This document shows positions 50,437-59,620 of a DNA stretch of 64,000 nt, one piece after another. The notes under the pieces were generated by a model, which was given only the letters and a program-made list of their open reading frames with translations, was not told the DNA's origin and made no database searches. How positions within the stretch are numbered: the first letter of the stretch is position 1; each line of letters opens with the position of its first letter. Source of the DNA: Mycolicibacterium sp. P1-18. GTDB taxonomy: Bacteria > Actinomycetota > Actinomycetes > Mycobacteriales > Mycobacteriaceae. Both the position numbers and the translations under genes were made by a program. The stretch covers positions 248,001-312,000 of the forward strand of contig NZ_NPKR01000002.1 in NCBI RefSeq assembly GCF_008329535.1, written 5' to 3'.

Positions 50437-51053
50437 GCCGCGACAAGCGCAACGAGCCGAACTTCGACGAGTTCAAGGGCGACCTCGAAGACGCCGAGCG
50501 CCGCGTGGCCCGCGAAATCGATCCCGGTGCACGGGCTTTGGTGGTCGCCGTCCTGGTGTTCGTCATCCTGCTGTCGTTCGTGCTGCCGCACACCGGCAGC
50601 GCCCGGGGCCTCGACGTCCTGGTGGGCTCCGACGCCGCGATCCGCGAGGCGATCGCCCTGCCGTCGCGCGTGTTCACCTGGCTGATCCTGGTCTTCAGCG
50701 TCGGCTTCTCGATCCTCGCGTTGCTGACGCGCCGCTGGGGTCTCGCCTGGGTCGCGCTCGCCGGTTCGGCCGTGGCGTGCCCCATCGGCATGCTGGCGGT
50801 CTGGTCACGCCAGACCGTCGCCGAGCCGCACCCGGGGCCCGGCATCGGGCTGATCGTCGCGTGGATCGCGGTGATCCTGCTGTCCTTCCATTGGGCCAGG
50901 GTGGTCTGGTCGCGCACGGCGGTGCACCTGGCCGCCGAGGAGGAACGGCGTCGGCTGGCCACCGAACGGCAGGCCAAGGGCTTGCTGGATCGTGACGGCG
51001 GACCCGACCAGGGGATCGGCCCCGCGCGGCCGGCGCCCGAGCCCCGAGCCTGA
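50433..51053 (+). CDS. Conserved membrane protein (Rv2732c-like)
   Basis: This 206-residue protein has four hydrophobic segments (about 32-54, 80-98, 106-123 and 137-155), a charged N-terminus ([22 protein letters not shown]) and a basic helical C-terminus. It matches the position and layout of Rv2732c, which follows miaB in M. tuberculosis; function is unknown. ATG 50433 overlaps the miaB stop by 4 bp (ATGA); ATG 50424 would add three residues. It is probably cotranslated with MiaB. Confidence 0.8.
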   Translation: MSRDKRNEPNFDEFKGDLEDAERRVAREIDPGARALVVAVLVFVILLSFVLPHTGSARGLDVLVGSDAAIREAIALPSRVFTWLILVFSVGFSILALLTRRWGLAWVALAGSAVACPIGMLAVWSRQTVAEPHPGPGIGLIVAWIAVILLSFHWARVVWSRTAVHLAAEEERRRLATERQAKGLLDRDGGPDQGIGPARPAPEPRA

Positions 51054-51262
51054 CGTTCCGAACCGTTCACCTGACCGGCGACGCGTCCCGAATTCGTCGG
51101 GGCGGCGGGCGTTTCGACGAAATCGTGGTGGGAACCATCGGATCAGCGTCCGGCACGTGATCCCGAAGCCACCGGTGAGCCGATAGACGCCACGTCTCGT
51201 CCACCGTCGCGCATCGCGCGCGTTCGCAGGACCGCGAACCCGCACGGGGATTGGCTGAACTC

Positions 51263-51793
51263 ATGACTTCTCATCTCCCACCCCGGCTCGGCTACGTCAT
51301 CGAGTGCAACGGCGCGTGGCTGCGCGCGCAGGCCGTCGGGGTCGCGATGCGGCTCACGGTGACCGGTGGCGTCGACGCCGTCAACCGCCGGACCGTGACC
51401 GAGCACCTCAGACGATTCGTGAAGCTGAACACACCGCTCATCGTCGACGTCACGGAGGCGCACCTGGGCGGCGAGCACGGCCTCGACCTCGTGGACGACC
51501 TCCAGAACGTTTGCGCTGCAGCTGGTGTCGACTGGGCGATGGTCGCCGACCCGTCCACGGTTGCCCTTCTCCGCACCCGCGGTACGGCCGACGGTTTGCC
51601 GCTGGTCGGGTCGACGGCCGAGGCCATTCGGCATCTCAACGAAGCGATCCGGGCCCGGCAGCGCCGCTCGCCGGCCGCCATCAGGTTGTCGCCGCCCGCC
51701 GAGCGACCTCAGGCGACGACCCGGAACTCGCGAACCATCGGATCGGTCGGGTCGGGCAGCGTCATACCCGCCTCGGCGCCGGACCGCAGGTAG
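51263..51793 (+). CDS. STAS-like domain protein
   Basis: This 176-residue protein has a fold resembling anti-anti-sigma/STAS domains: strand VAMRLTVTGGVDAVNRRTVTEHLRRFVKLNTPLIVDVTEAHLGG, then LDLVDDLQNVCAAAG and WAMVADPSTVALLRTRG. A clear phosphorylatable Ser in the usual DLS position is not seen, so a phosphoswitch role is unsure. The last 85 bp overlap a degenerate decarboxylase gene on the other strand, so the true end may be a lengthened remnant. ATG 51263 is preferred over TTG 51251. The 209-bp gap upstream shows no gene. Confidence 0.6.
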   Translation: MTSHLPPRLGYVIECNGAWLRAQAVGVAMRLTVTGGVDAVNRRTVTEHLRRFVKLNTPLIVDVTEAHLGGEHGLDLVDDLQNVCAAAGVDWAMVADPSTVALLRTRGTADGLPLVGSTAEAIRHLNEAIRARQRRSPAAIRLSPPAERPQATTRNSRTIGSVGSGSVIPASAPDRR

Positions 51794-52356
51794 TCGACCA
51801 CCGCGTCGTCGAGCTGCTCGCCAGGCACCACGGCGGGGATGCCCGGCGGATAGGGCGTGATCTGCTCGGCTGAGATGCGCCCGGCGGCCCGGTCGGCCGG
51901 GACCATCTCGGTGGCACCGAAGAATGCGTCCCGCGGCGCCATGACCGTGTCCAACTCCAGATCGTGCGGGGCGGGCAGTACCACGCGCGGAGGTCGCTCG
52001 AAGTCGTCGGCCGCCCGACGCCACGACGCCAACGCGTCGACGAGCCGGCCCGTGGTGTGGGCATCGTCGGCGAAGGACATCGTGGCCACCATCCGGCGAT
52101 GGTCACCGATGTGAAGGTCCAGTTGGCAGTGCTCGCGCAGCCAGTCCAGGCCCTGGTAGCCGGACGTCCCGGTGGCGTCGACGTCCATCACGATCTGCAG
52201 CCTGTCGAGGTCGTGGGACGCCTCCTTGCCGAGCAGGTCCGCGTCGAGAACGTCGACGGCTCTGCCCTGCCGGTGCGCAGGCGGGGTGAAGCCGTACCGC
52301 TCGCTGCGGTGGTAATCGGCCAGCGCGTTCAGCAGCGGCGCCCTCGATTGCTTCAT
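51709..52356 (-). pseudogene. Orn/Lys/Arg decarboxylase with internal deletion of the PLP domain
   Basis: The 215-residue frame reads like the two ends of an aminotransferase-fold decarboxylase joined directly. Residues 1-34 (ALADYHRSERYGFTPPAHRQGRAV) match the family N-terminus, with PPAH where PPGH is usual. Residue 39 onward (LLGKEASHDLD, GDHRRMVATMSFADD, PRDAFFGATEMVPAD, TPYPPGIPAVVPGE) matches the C-terminal part of full-length enzymes of about 480-500 residues. About 270-290 residues with the PLP-binding Ser-x-His-Lys are missing, so decarboxylation is impossible. The frame stays open, meaning an in-frame deletion; a short protein could still be made. Confidence 0.8.
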
Positions 52357-52435
52357 CCACGGCGCGTACCCGCCTTGGCAGCTCTGAACCGGCCGCCAGC
52401 ACCTCACCCCGCGCAACCGCCAGCTCCCCAGTCGC

Positions 52436-52570
52436 TCAGGACGTTTCGGTCTCGGCGGGGTCGTCGTCGCCCTCGGCCTGGTCGGGTTGACCGGCAGACT
52501 GCTTCATCTCCGGGTCTCCGTCGGGATCGACGGGGTCGGAGTCGCCCCCGCCCTGCTCGTGTCGGTTCAT
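52436..52570 (-). CDS. Small acidic hypothetical protein
   Basis: A 44-residue frame, MNRHEQGGGDSDPVDPDGDPE to DDPAETETS, very rich in Asp, Glu, Pro and Gly and without hydrophobic core, so it would be disordered. The composition differs from a random reverse frame and similar short acidic frames occur in mycobacteria, but there is no firm family. It lies between the decarboxylase remnant and the DUF5709 gene. Confidence 0.35.
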   Translation of the reverse strand: MNRHEQGGGDSDPVDPDGDPEMKQSAGQPDQAEGDDDPAETETS

Positions 52571-52653
52571 GGGCGCCCCGTACCCCGCGGCGACGGCCGC
52601 AACCGTGCGCCCGTCGTCCGTTTGGAACGGCGTCGGACGGCAATCCGATTCCC

Positions 52654-53046
52654 ATGAGCACCGACGACTTCGACGCCACGGCCGCCAACGACATCGGCGG
52701 AGCAAATGACATGTTGAGCCCCATGGAGTCCACCGACTCCGACGACGTCCGCAACGACGACGGCGACGACGTGGTCGACCCGCCCGACGATTGGAGCGGG
52801 GCCGACAAGTTCGGCATGTCGGCCCAGGAGCAGGCCGAGGGTGAGACGTTGGACCAGCGCCTGGCCGAGGAGGTGCCCGACGTCACGCCGGACGACGTCG
52901 ACCCCCGGGACGCCGACGACGCCGACGCCGACGTCGACGTCGCGGTGCTGGGTTCCGACGTGGCGCCTCCGGACCCCGGTGTCCACGAAGAGCAGGTCGA
53001 CGGCACTCCCGAGGACGGCGATTCGCTGTTCCCGGTCGTCGAGTAG
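52654..53046 (+). CDS. DUF5709 protein
   Basis: This 130-residue, strongly acidic protein fits the DUF5709 family: repeated Asp/Glu runs and the conserved middle PPDDWSGADKFGMSAQEQAEGETLDQRLAEEVPDV. It has no signal or membrane segment and is probably mostly disordered. Function is unknown. Its TAG stop is in the same frame as the following SplB-like coding sequence, which has no standard start codon before its conserved N-terminus. Confidence 0.75.
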   Translation: MSTDDFDATAANDIGGANDMLSPMESTDSDDVRNDDGDDVVDPPDDWSGADKFGMSAQEQAEGETLDQRLAEEVPDVTPDDVDPRDADDADADVDVAVLGSDVAPPDPGVHEEQVDGTPEDGDSLFPVVE

Positions 53047-53100
53047 GGCCGGCGCCACCAGGCGAGCGGCCTCCCCGAGCCGCGCCGGACCCCGGGTTCA

Positions 53101-54162
53101 CTGGCCGACCGCCTCCTCGACGTCAAGCGCATCTATCACGAACCCGACATCGAACGATTCGCCCGGGCGCGACAGGTCTTCGAGCGCTTCCCCGCCGCGG
53201 ACCGCGTCGAAGTGCCGTCGCATCAAGCCATTCCAGGTCTGTACGGCAACGAGGGCAACGTCGAGGACTGGGTGCGCACGAAGAGCGAAGTGCTGGTGCT
53301 CGGCGAGAAGAAGAGCTTGTCGGCGCGGCGCAACGAGCGCTCCAGTGACTGGATCGCCCCGTCGACCGCGAACGGGTGCGCCATGGCCTGCTCGTACTGT
53401 TACGTGCCCCGGCGCAAGGGCTACGCCAACCCCATCACCGTGTTCGCCAACGTCGAGAAGATCGTCGGCTATCTGGAGCGGCACGCCGCCAGGCAGGGTC
53501 CGAAGACCACGCCGAATCAATGCGACCCGGTCGACTGGGTCTACGACATCGGCGAGAACAGCGATTGTTCGGTCGACGCGATGGTGTCGGACAACGTCGG
53601 CGACCTCGTCGGGCTGTTCGCTCGCCTGCCCAACGCCAAGGCCAGCTGCGCAACGAAGCTCGTCAACCGCGACCTGCTCGACTACGACCCGCGCGGCGGC
53701 ACCCGCATCCGCTTCAGCCTGATGCCGGCCGACACGTCCAAGCTGGTCGACGTGCGCACGTCGAAGGTCGCCGACCGCATCGCCGCCGTCGACGACTTCG
53801 TCGAGGCCGGCTACGAGGTGCATCTCAACTTCAGCCCCGTCATCGTCCACGAGAACTGGCTGGCCGACTGGGCGCAGCTCTTCCGGCAGATCGCCGACGG
53901 GACCAACGAGCGCACCAAGGCGCAACTGGCCGCCGAGATCATCTTCCTCACCCACAACGAGGGGCTGCACGAGGTGAACCTGGGCTGGCATCCCAAGGGC
54001 GAGGAGCTGCTGTGGCGCCCCGACCTTCAGGAGCACAAGCGCAGTGAGAGCGGGCAGTGGAACGTCCGCTACAAGACGCCCTGGAAGGGCCGGTGGGTCG
54101 CCCAGCTCGTCGAGCTGCTCGCCGACGAGCTGCCGACCTGCCGGGTCCGCTACGCGTTCTGA
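53101..54162 (+). CDS. Spore photoproduct lyase-like radical SAM protein
   Basis: This ~353-residue radical-SAM protein resembles SplB, which directly reverses thymine dimers. The [4Fe-4S] ligands are Cys93, Cys97 and Cys100 (CAMACSYC); the following YVPRRKGYANPITVFAN and WVYDIGENSDCSVDA segments are typical, and the end is the family VRYAF. Conserved N-terminal sequence (DVKRIYHEPDIERFARARQVFERFP) lies before the first GTG at 53212, but from the DUF5709 stop to there the frame has no ATG, GTG or TTG; CTG 53101 is used here. A non-standard start or a mutated start codon are both possible. Bacteria without spores often carry such homologues. Confidence 0.8.
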   Translation: MADRLLDVKRIYHEPDIERFARARQVFERFPAADRVEVPSHQAIPGLYGNEGNVEDWVRTKSEVLVLGEKKSLSARRNERSSDWIAPSTANGCAMACSYCYVPRRKGYANPITVFANVEKIVGYLERHAARQGPKTTPNQCDPVDWVYDIGENSDCSVDAMVSDNVGDLVGLFARLPNAKASCATKLVNRDLLDYDPRGGTRIRFSLMPADTSKLVDVRTSKVADRIAAVDDFVEAGYEVHLNFSPVIVHENWLADWAQLFRQIADGTNERTKAQLAAEIIFLTHNEGLHEVNLGWHPKGEELLWRPDLQEHKRSESGQWNVRYKTPWKGRWVAQLVELLADELPTCRVRYAF

Positions 54163-54173
54163 CCGCCTGCGCC

Positions 54174-55064
54174 TCAGACCGCCGTCGCGGTCGCGTCCTG
54201 CTCGGTCATCACGTCGTGGCGCCGCAGCGCGGCCACGACCAGCGCCCGCAGGCGGCGCCCCGCCTCGAATTGCTTGCCGGGCAGGGTTCGCGCGACCATC
54301 CGCATGCACACGGTGTCGCGTTGGATGCTCTCGACGCCCATCACCGACGGCTCGTCGAGCAACAGGTGCGGCAGGCCGTCGTGGCGCATGGCCGCCCGGG
54401 CCACGCCCGTCAAGACCCGTGAGACGTGGACCAGATCGGTGCCGAGCGGCAGAGGGACGTCGACCACCGCGCGGGCCCAGTCCTTCGACAGGTTCCGCGT
54501 CTTGACGATCTGTCCGTTGGGCACATTGAACACCTCACCGTCGATGTTGCGCAGCCGGGTGACGCGCAGGGTGACGTCCTCCACCGTGCCGCGCGCCTCG
54601 GTTGCGCCGGTCACCGTCAACACCACCAGATCGCCGAGACCGTACTGCCTTTCGGTGATGACGAAGAAACCGCCGAGCAAGTCCTGGACGACGCGCTGGG
54701 CACCGAAGCCCACGGCGGCGCCGAGGACCGCCGCAGGCGCGACCAGCGAGCCGACGGCGATGCCGACGGTGCTCAGCAGGTCGACGGCGATGACGACGTA
54801 GAACACGCTGATCGCCACCGAGGCGATGACCGACGCCAGCGCCCGGCGGTGCTTGGTGACCTCCGAGAGCACCGGAGACGCCGTGCCGTCGTCGCCGTGC
54901 TCCATCCGGGCGGCGAACCTCCTCGCCAGGAAGGTGATCACGCGCGCGCCGACGACCGCCACCACCAGAAGCGTGACGACGTGCAGACCGTCGGTACGCA
55001 GCCACTGGCCGATCTCATCCCGCCAGAAGTCGTCCCACAGTCGCACTGCCGTCTGGACGGTCAC
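54174..55064 (-). CDS. MscS-family mechanosensitive channel
   Basis: This 296-residue protein has three hydrophobic segments (about 25-47, 75-97, 108-130) and the MscS pore helix and beta domain: APAAVLGAAVGFGAQRVVQDLLGGFFVITERQYGLGDLVVL, then GTVEDVTLRVTRLRNIDGEVFNVPNGQI. MscS channels release solutes during osmotic downshock. GTG 55064 overlaps the P450 stop by 4 bp (GTGA), so it is cotranslated with the P450 gene. It is convergent with the SplB-like gene, 11 bp between stops. Confidence 0.9.
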   Translation of the reverse strand: MTVQTAVRLWDDFWRDEIGQWLRTDGLHVVTLLVVAVVGARVITFLARRFAARMEHGDDGTASPVLSEVTKHRRALASVIASVAISVFYVVIAVDLLSTVGIAVGSLVAPAAVLGAAVGFGAQRVVQDLLGGFFVITERQYGLGDLVVLTVTGATEARGTVEDVTLRVTRLRNIDGEVFNVPNGQIVKTRNLSKDWARAVVDVPLPLGTDLVHVSRVLTGVARAAMRHDGLPHLLLDEPSVMGVESIQRDTVCMRMVARTLPGKQFEAGRRLRALVVAALRRHDVMTEQDATATAV

Positions 55065-56428
55065 GTGATGATCGGCGCGTCGAGGCTCTCCGGGCGACGG
55101 GCCGGCTGCGCGTCGAACGTCAGGGTCAGTTGGTTCAACGTCATGGGCAAGGGCACCTCCGGGGAGGGGCGCGGCGACGACGTCATCCTCAGGTCCAACG
55201 ACCCGAGGACGTGCGCCAGCACCGTACTGGTGACCAGCAGCACCAGGTTCCGTCCGGGACATTCGGCGGGGCCGGCGCTGAACGGGACCAACTGTGGATG
55301 CTGACGGGCCCGCCCGTCCAGCCAGATCTCGGGCACGAATCGATGCGCGAAGGGCAGCAGTTCGTCGTCGCGGTGAAAGGCCGGGGTGACGATCATCAAC
55401 CCGGTGCCCTTGGCGACGGTGAAGCGCTCGGCGCCCTCACCCCAGGTGGTGTCCTCGGTGGTGTCGCGCAGGATCGTGGGCGTCGTCGGCCAGATGCGGA
55501 CCGACTCAAGGATGCAGGCGCGAAGATACGGCCGCAACAACGGCTCGGCGGGGCGGTCGACGTCGACCATGGCCAGCGCATGTTGTTCGGGGTGCGTGCT
55601 CAGCAGGGCCAGGGCTCGGCACACCGCCATGCCGGCGGCGTCGAAGGCGAAGAGCCACTGCGGGATCTGGCCGACCGGGTCCACCGCACCCCCGGCGGGC
55701 ACTTCGGCAAGGGCGCTGACGAGGCTGCCCGATTCGGACTGTTCGGCGTATCGGTACAGGTGCTCGAGGAACTGGTCGCGGCGCCGGTAGTGCGGCAGCG
55801 ACAGGAACGACCAGTTGCCCGCCTTGCGCAGCCGCAGAAGCTCGTCGGTGATGGCGTCGTCGTCGCGCGCCCGGCTGCCCAGCACCAGGCGGCGCACCAT
55901 TCGCCACCACGACGTCATGAACGTCGAGGAGTCGAGCCGACCCGTGGCCATGGCCTGCGCGGTGAGCTTTCCGATCTCGACGGCGATGGCGTCGGTGAAC
56001 AGGGGAGCCAGCCGGTGTAGGTCCGAATCGGTGTCCAGCGCCGCCTCGTTGACCACGCGCCGATGCTCCCGGATGGGGCCGCGCGAGATCAGGACGCCAT
56101 GCGGCTGAAACCACTCCAACGCCTTGCGCTTCTCGCGATTGGCGGGATGAAACGGCGTCGGCGCGCCGGCGAGCACCCGCCCGACGTCGTCCGGGTCGAG
56201 CAGCACCAGGATGCGGCGACCCGGTATCACCAACTCGACCGGTCCCTTGCCGAACTCAGCCCTCAGACGCTGCATGCGCGCGACGGCCCGGGAGTCGGCC
56301 TGCAACTTCTCGAGCACCCGCACCACCGGCCGCCGACGGGCCAGCACCCCGGCGGCGATGGAAGAGGCGCCCAGGTCGGCGAGGGCCGCTGCCGCCGATG
56401 GACCGGTCAGTTGGTGTTTGGCGTTCAC
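55061..56428 (-). CDS. Cytochrome P450
   Basis: This 455-residue P450 has the heme-binding motif FSAGPAECPGRN with the thiolate Cys, and the ExxR pair in ACILESVRIWPTTP. An I-helix segment AFDAAGMAVCRALALLSTHP lacks the usual acidic/Thr pair (AGxDT is AGMAV), so oxygen activation may be unusual. It binds redox partners that are not encoded nearby. Substrate is unknown. It starts the MscS-P450 operon, with the DUF349 gene 55 bp upstream on the same strand. Confidence 0.88.
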   Translation of the reverse strand: MNAKHQLTGPSAAAALADLGASSIAAGVLARRRPVVRVLEKLQADSRAVARMQRLRAEFGKGPVELVIPGRRILVLLDPDDVGRVLAGAPTPFHPANREKRKALEWFQPHGVLISRGPIREHRRVVNEAALDTDSDLHRLAPLFTDAIAVEIGKLTAQAMATGRLDSSTFMTSWWRMVRRLVLGSRARDDDAITDELLRLRKAGNWSFLSLPHYRRRDQFLEHLYRYAEQSESGSLVSALAEVPAGGAVDPVGQIPQWLFAFDAAGMAVCRALALLSTHPEQHALAMVDVDRPAEPLLRPYLRACILESVRIWPTTPTILRDTTEDTTWGEGAERFTVAKGTGLMIVTPAFHRDDELLPFAHRFVPEIWLDGRARQHPQLVPFSAGPAECPGRNLVLLVTSTVLAHVLGSLDLRMTSSPRPSPEVPLPMTLNQLTLTFDAQPARRPESLDAPIIT

Positions 56429-56483
56429 GACCGGCGCGGGTACCCGGCCGATCGCTCACCAAACGGCGAAGAGCGCCGGCTGT

Positions 56484-57818
56484 CTAGCGCTTCTTGCCGA
56501 GCGCCGCGACGGCGGCCTCGGCCCATTCGCGCCACTGCGTGGCGCTGGCTCTGGCCTGCTCGGCGTCCTTGGTGCGACCGGCCGCCTCGGCCTTGACGGC
56601 CTGCTGCTCGAACTGCTCCGCGCGAAGCCGGAACTGGTCGGCCCGCGCCTGAGCCTCCGGGTCGGTACCCCCGCCGGTCGACGCGGTGTCGCGGACCTTC
56701 TTCTCGACGGCCTTCATCCGGCGCTCGAACTCCGGCGCCCGCTCGCGCGGAACCTTGCCGACCGCGTCCCACTCCGCGCCGATGGTGCGTAGGGCGGCCC
56801 GGGCCGCCTCGGCGTTGGACAGGTCGATGGCCTCGGCCTTGGCGAGAAGTGCCTCCTTGGTCGCGGCGTTCGCCTCGAACTCCGCGTCCCGCTCGGCGTT
56901 GACGGCGTTGCGCGCCTTGAAGAACTTGTCCTGAGCGGCCTTGAACCGCTTCCACAGGGCGTCGTCGACGTCCTTGGCGGCGCGGCCCGCCGCCTTCCAC
57001 TCGGTCAGCATGTCGCGGAACGTGGCCGCGGTGGCACCCCAGTCGGTGGAGTCGGCCAGCTGCTCGGCGCGTTCACACAGCGCCTCCTTGGCCTGTCGGG
57101 TGCCGACACGTTCGCGGTCCAGTTCGGCGAAGTGCGAGCCACGGCGCCGGTTGAACGTCTCCCGGGCCGCGGAGTAGCGCTTCCACAGCGCGTCGTCGGT
57201 CTTGCGGTCCAAGCCGGTGACGGTGCGCCACTCGTCGAGGATCTCGCGCAGGCGGTCACCGGCGGACTTCCACTGCGTCGCGTTGGCGGCGATGTCCTCG
57301 GCCTCCGCGGCGAGGGCCTCCTTGCGGGCGGTCTGCGCGGCGCGGTGTTCGTCGCGCTTCTGCCGCTCCTCGGCGGCATGGGAGTCGGCCTGCTCGACGA
57401 TGGCGCCGAGACGGGCGGCGAGCGCGTCGACGTCGCCGAGTACCGACGCCGTCGGCAGGGTTTCGGCCAGCGCGGCGGCGGCGGACTTGATCTTGCGAGC
57501 GTCGCCGGTCCCGGAGGCGAGCCGGCGTTCCATCAGGGCCACCTCGGTGGCCAGGTCGTCGTAGCGCCGCCCGAAGTGGGCGTAGGCGGCCTCGTGCTCA
57601 CCGGCCTGCCACGAACCGACGACGCGCTCGCCGTCGGCGGTGGTCAGCCACACCGTGCCGTCGTCGTCGACGCGGCCGAACCGGTGCGGATCCCCGGACG
57701 GCGGAGCCACCACGGCCGCCGGTGCGGCGCCCGGTCGTGGGGCGGGGCGCGGAGGTCCCGGCCTGGGCACGGGCTTGGGTGCGGGCCTGGGTGCTTCGCT
57801 TGATTCGCTCGTCGTCAT
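56484..57818 (-). CDS. DUF349 repeat protein (Rv2731-like)
   Basis: This 444-residue cytosolic protein has a Pro/Ala N-terminal region (about 1-45), a beta-type segment ([26 protein letters not shown]), and then at least three DUF349 repeats, helical hairpins of the form W-K-x-A-G...[16 protein letters not shown]...FAELDRER. The C-terminus is coiled coil and ends in KKR. It corresponds to Rv2731. DUF349 proteins are linked to cell-wall or stress phenotypes but have no assigned activity. ATG 57818 begins the conserved region; codons upstream to 57956 look non-coding. Confidence 0.85.
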   Translation of the reverse strand: MTTSESSEAPRPAPKPVPRPGPPRPAPRPGAAPAAVVAPPSGDPHRFGRVDDDGTVWLTTADGERVVGSWQAGEHEAAYAHFGRRYDDLATEVALMERRLASGTGDARKIKSAAAALAETLPTASVLGDVDALAARLGAIVEQADSHAAEERQKRDEHRAAQTARKEALAAEAEDIAANATQWKSAGDRLREILDEWRTVTGLDRKTDDALWKRYSAARETFNRRRGSHFAELDRERVGTRQAKEALCERAEQLADSTDWGATAATFRDMLTEWKAAGRAAKDVDDALWKRFKAAQDKFFKARNAVNAERDAEFEANAATKEALLAKAEAIDLSNAEAARAALRTIGAEWDAVGKVPRERAPEFERRMKAVEKKVRDTASTGGGTDPEAQARADQFRLRAEQFEQQAVKAEAAGRTKDAEQARASATQWREWAEAAVAALGKKR

Positions 57819-57997
57819 GTTCTCGAACCTCGTGCCCTCCGCGCGGGTGACCCACGCTCCTGCCGCGCAACGCGGCGCCTGTTTGCGGTGCTCCTGATGG
57901 CTTGCTCCACCCGACATTGAAACAGGTCGGGCCGTGGCGTGCCCACGGCTTTGCACGAGCAGTTGCCCTCGACGGGTTCCCCGGCCACCGGACTGGC

Positions 57998-58003
57998 TAG
58001 CGT
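57998..58003 (+). promoter_or_regulatory. -10 box (TAGCGT) upstream of the miaA operon
   Basis: TANNNT hexamer with 6 nt to the GTG at 58010; predicts a leaderless message for the 58010-miaA-dapF genes. Confidence 0.55.
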
Positions 58004-58009
58004 GAGGGC

Positions 58010-58699
58010 GTGCTCACCGCCATCGCCCTCGTCCCGTCGGCGCCCGTCCTGGTGCCCGAATTGGCCACCGGCGCGGCCGCTGAGCTGCAGGATCTGTCGG
58101 CGGCCGTGGCGCAGGCCGCCGCCGAGCTGCCCGACCGATGGTTCGTCGTCGGCGTCGGCGCCGCCGACGACGTGATCGGACCCGGGACGGTCGGAACGTT
58201 CGGTGGCTACGGGGTCGACGTGCGGGTCGCCCTGTCGGATCGGGCCGCTGCCGCGCCCAGGCCCCTGCCGCCGAGCGTGCTGATCGCCGGCTGGGTGCGC
58301 ACCACCCATGCCCCCGCGGCCAGCGCCGAGGCGTGGGTCTACGCCGCCGACCACACCGCCGACGCCGCACTCGCCCGGGGCCGGGCGCTACGCGCCGAGG
58401 TCGAGGCCGTCCCCGGTCCGGCCGGTGTCCTGGTGGTCGCCGACGGGGCCAATACGCTCACCGCGTCGGCGCCCGGCGGCTACGACCCCGACTCCGTGCC
58501 GGTGCAGGCCGCCCTGGACGACGCGCTGGCCGGCGGCGACACCGACGCGCTGGCCCGGCTGTCGGACGCCATCGGCGGCCGGGTGGCGTTCCAGGTGCTG
58601 GCCGGTCTCCTCGGCACGTCGCAGTGGCAGTCGCGCCAGCTGTACCGCGGCGCGCCCTACGGCGTTGGTTACGCCGTCGGGACGTGGCGGCCCCGGTGA
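58010..58699 (+). CDS. Rv2728c-like protein (LigB/MEMO-type fold)
   Basis: This 229-residue alanine-rich protein matches Rv2728c, next to miaA in M. tuberculosis. Its start ([17 protein letters not shown]) and the [13 protein letters not shown] strand recall the class III extradiol dioxygenase/MEMO fold, but the metal-binding His residues of that family are not visible, so an enzymatic role is doubtful. No signal or membrane segment. The GTG start is preceded by a TAGCGT box, and the stop overlaps miaA by 4 bp (GTGA), so the two are cotranslated. Confidence 0.75.
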   Translation: MLTAIALVPSAPVLVPELATGAAAELQDLSAAVAQAAAELPDRWFVVGVGAADDVIGPGTVGTFGGYGVDVRVALSDRAAAAPRPLPPSVLIAGWVRTTHAPAASAEAWVYAADHTADAALARGRALRAEVEAVPGPAGVLVVADGANTLTASAPGGYDPDSVPVQAALDDALAGGDTDALARLSDAIGGRVAFQVLAGLLGTSQWQSRQLYRGAPYGVGYAVGTWRPR

Positions 58700-59613
58700 T
58701 CCGACCGGTCGCCGTCGTCGGACCGACCGGCACGGGCAAGAGCGCGCTGGCGCTGGATCTGGCGGAGCGGCTCGGCGGTGAGATCGTGAACGCCGACGCC
58801 ATGCAGCTGTACCGCGGCATGGACATCGGCACCGCGAAGCTGCCGGTCACCGAGCGCCGGGGGATCGCGCACCACCAGCTCGACGTCCTCGACGTCACGC
58901 AGACCGCGACGGTCGGCCGGTATCAGAGTGCCGCCACCGCCGACGTCGAGGCCATCCTGGCCCGCGGTGCGGTGCCGGTGATCGTCGGCGGGTCGATGCT
59001 CTACGTCCAGTCCCTTCTCGACGACTGGGCCTTCCCGGCGACCGACCCCGAGGTGCGCGCGAGGTGGGAGGCCCGGCTCGCCGCCGTCGGCGTGGCGGCG
59101 TTGCACCAGGAGCTGGCGAGCGTCGACGCCGAGGCAGCCGCGTCGATCCTGCCCACCGACGGCCGTCGCATCGTGCGGGCGCTGGAGGTCGTCGAGCTGA
59201 CCGGCCGGCCGTTCGCGGCGAGCGCCCCGACGATCGGCGACCCCCGCTGGGACACCGTGATCATCGGATTGGATTGGGAGACGGCACGTCTCGACGAGCG
59301 GCTTCGGTGTCGCACCGACGCGATGTTCGACGACGGGCTGGTCGACGAGGTCGGGTCACTACGCGACCGTGGGCTGCGCGAGGGCGTCACCGCGTCCCGG
59401 GCCCTCGGGTACGCGCAGGTGCTCGAGGCACTCGCGGCCGGAGGAGGGGACGCGGCGATCGCCGAGGCCATGGAACGCACCTTCGTCGGGACCAGACGCT
59501 ACGTCCGCAGGCAGCGGTCGTGGTTCCGTCGCGACCATCGCATCCGCTGGCTCGACGGGTCCGACGCCGGCAACGTCGCCGCCGCCCTCGACATCGTCCG
59601 ACACGTATCCTGA
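58696..59613 (+). CDS. miaA: tRNA dimethylallyltransferase
   Basis: MiaA puts a dimethylallyl group on A37 of tRNAs that read UNN codons; MiaB (48919) then methylthiolates it. The 305-residue protein has the P-loop GPTGTGKS at residues 9-16, [17 protein letters not shown] with a catalytic Asp, and the tRNA-binding [11 protein letters not shown] and [14 protein letters not shown] segments. The GTG start overlaps the preceding stop by 4 bp. dapF follows after 7 bp, as in M. tuberculosis. Confidence 0.97.
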   Translation: MIRPVAVVGPTGTGKSALALDLAERLGGEIVNADAMQLYRGMDIGTAKLPVTERRGIAHHQLDVLDVTQTATVGRYQSAATADVEAILARGAVPVIVGGSMLYVQSLLDDWAFPATDPEVRARWEARLAAVGVAALHQELASVDAEAAASILPTDGRRIVRALEVVELTGRPFAASAPTIGDPRWDTVIIGLDWETARLDERLRCRTDAMFDDGLVDEVGSLRDRGLREGVTASRALGYAQVLEALAAGGGDAAIAEAMERTFVGTRRYVRRQRSWFRRDHRIRWLDGSDAGNVAAALDIVRHVS

Positions 59614-59620
59614 ACAGGTG

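Noticed and set aside
53212..54162. SplB-like gene starting at GTG 53212
   Set aside because: Family-like N-terminal residues lie upstream in the same frame, so this start would cut conserved sequence; kept only as an alternative.
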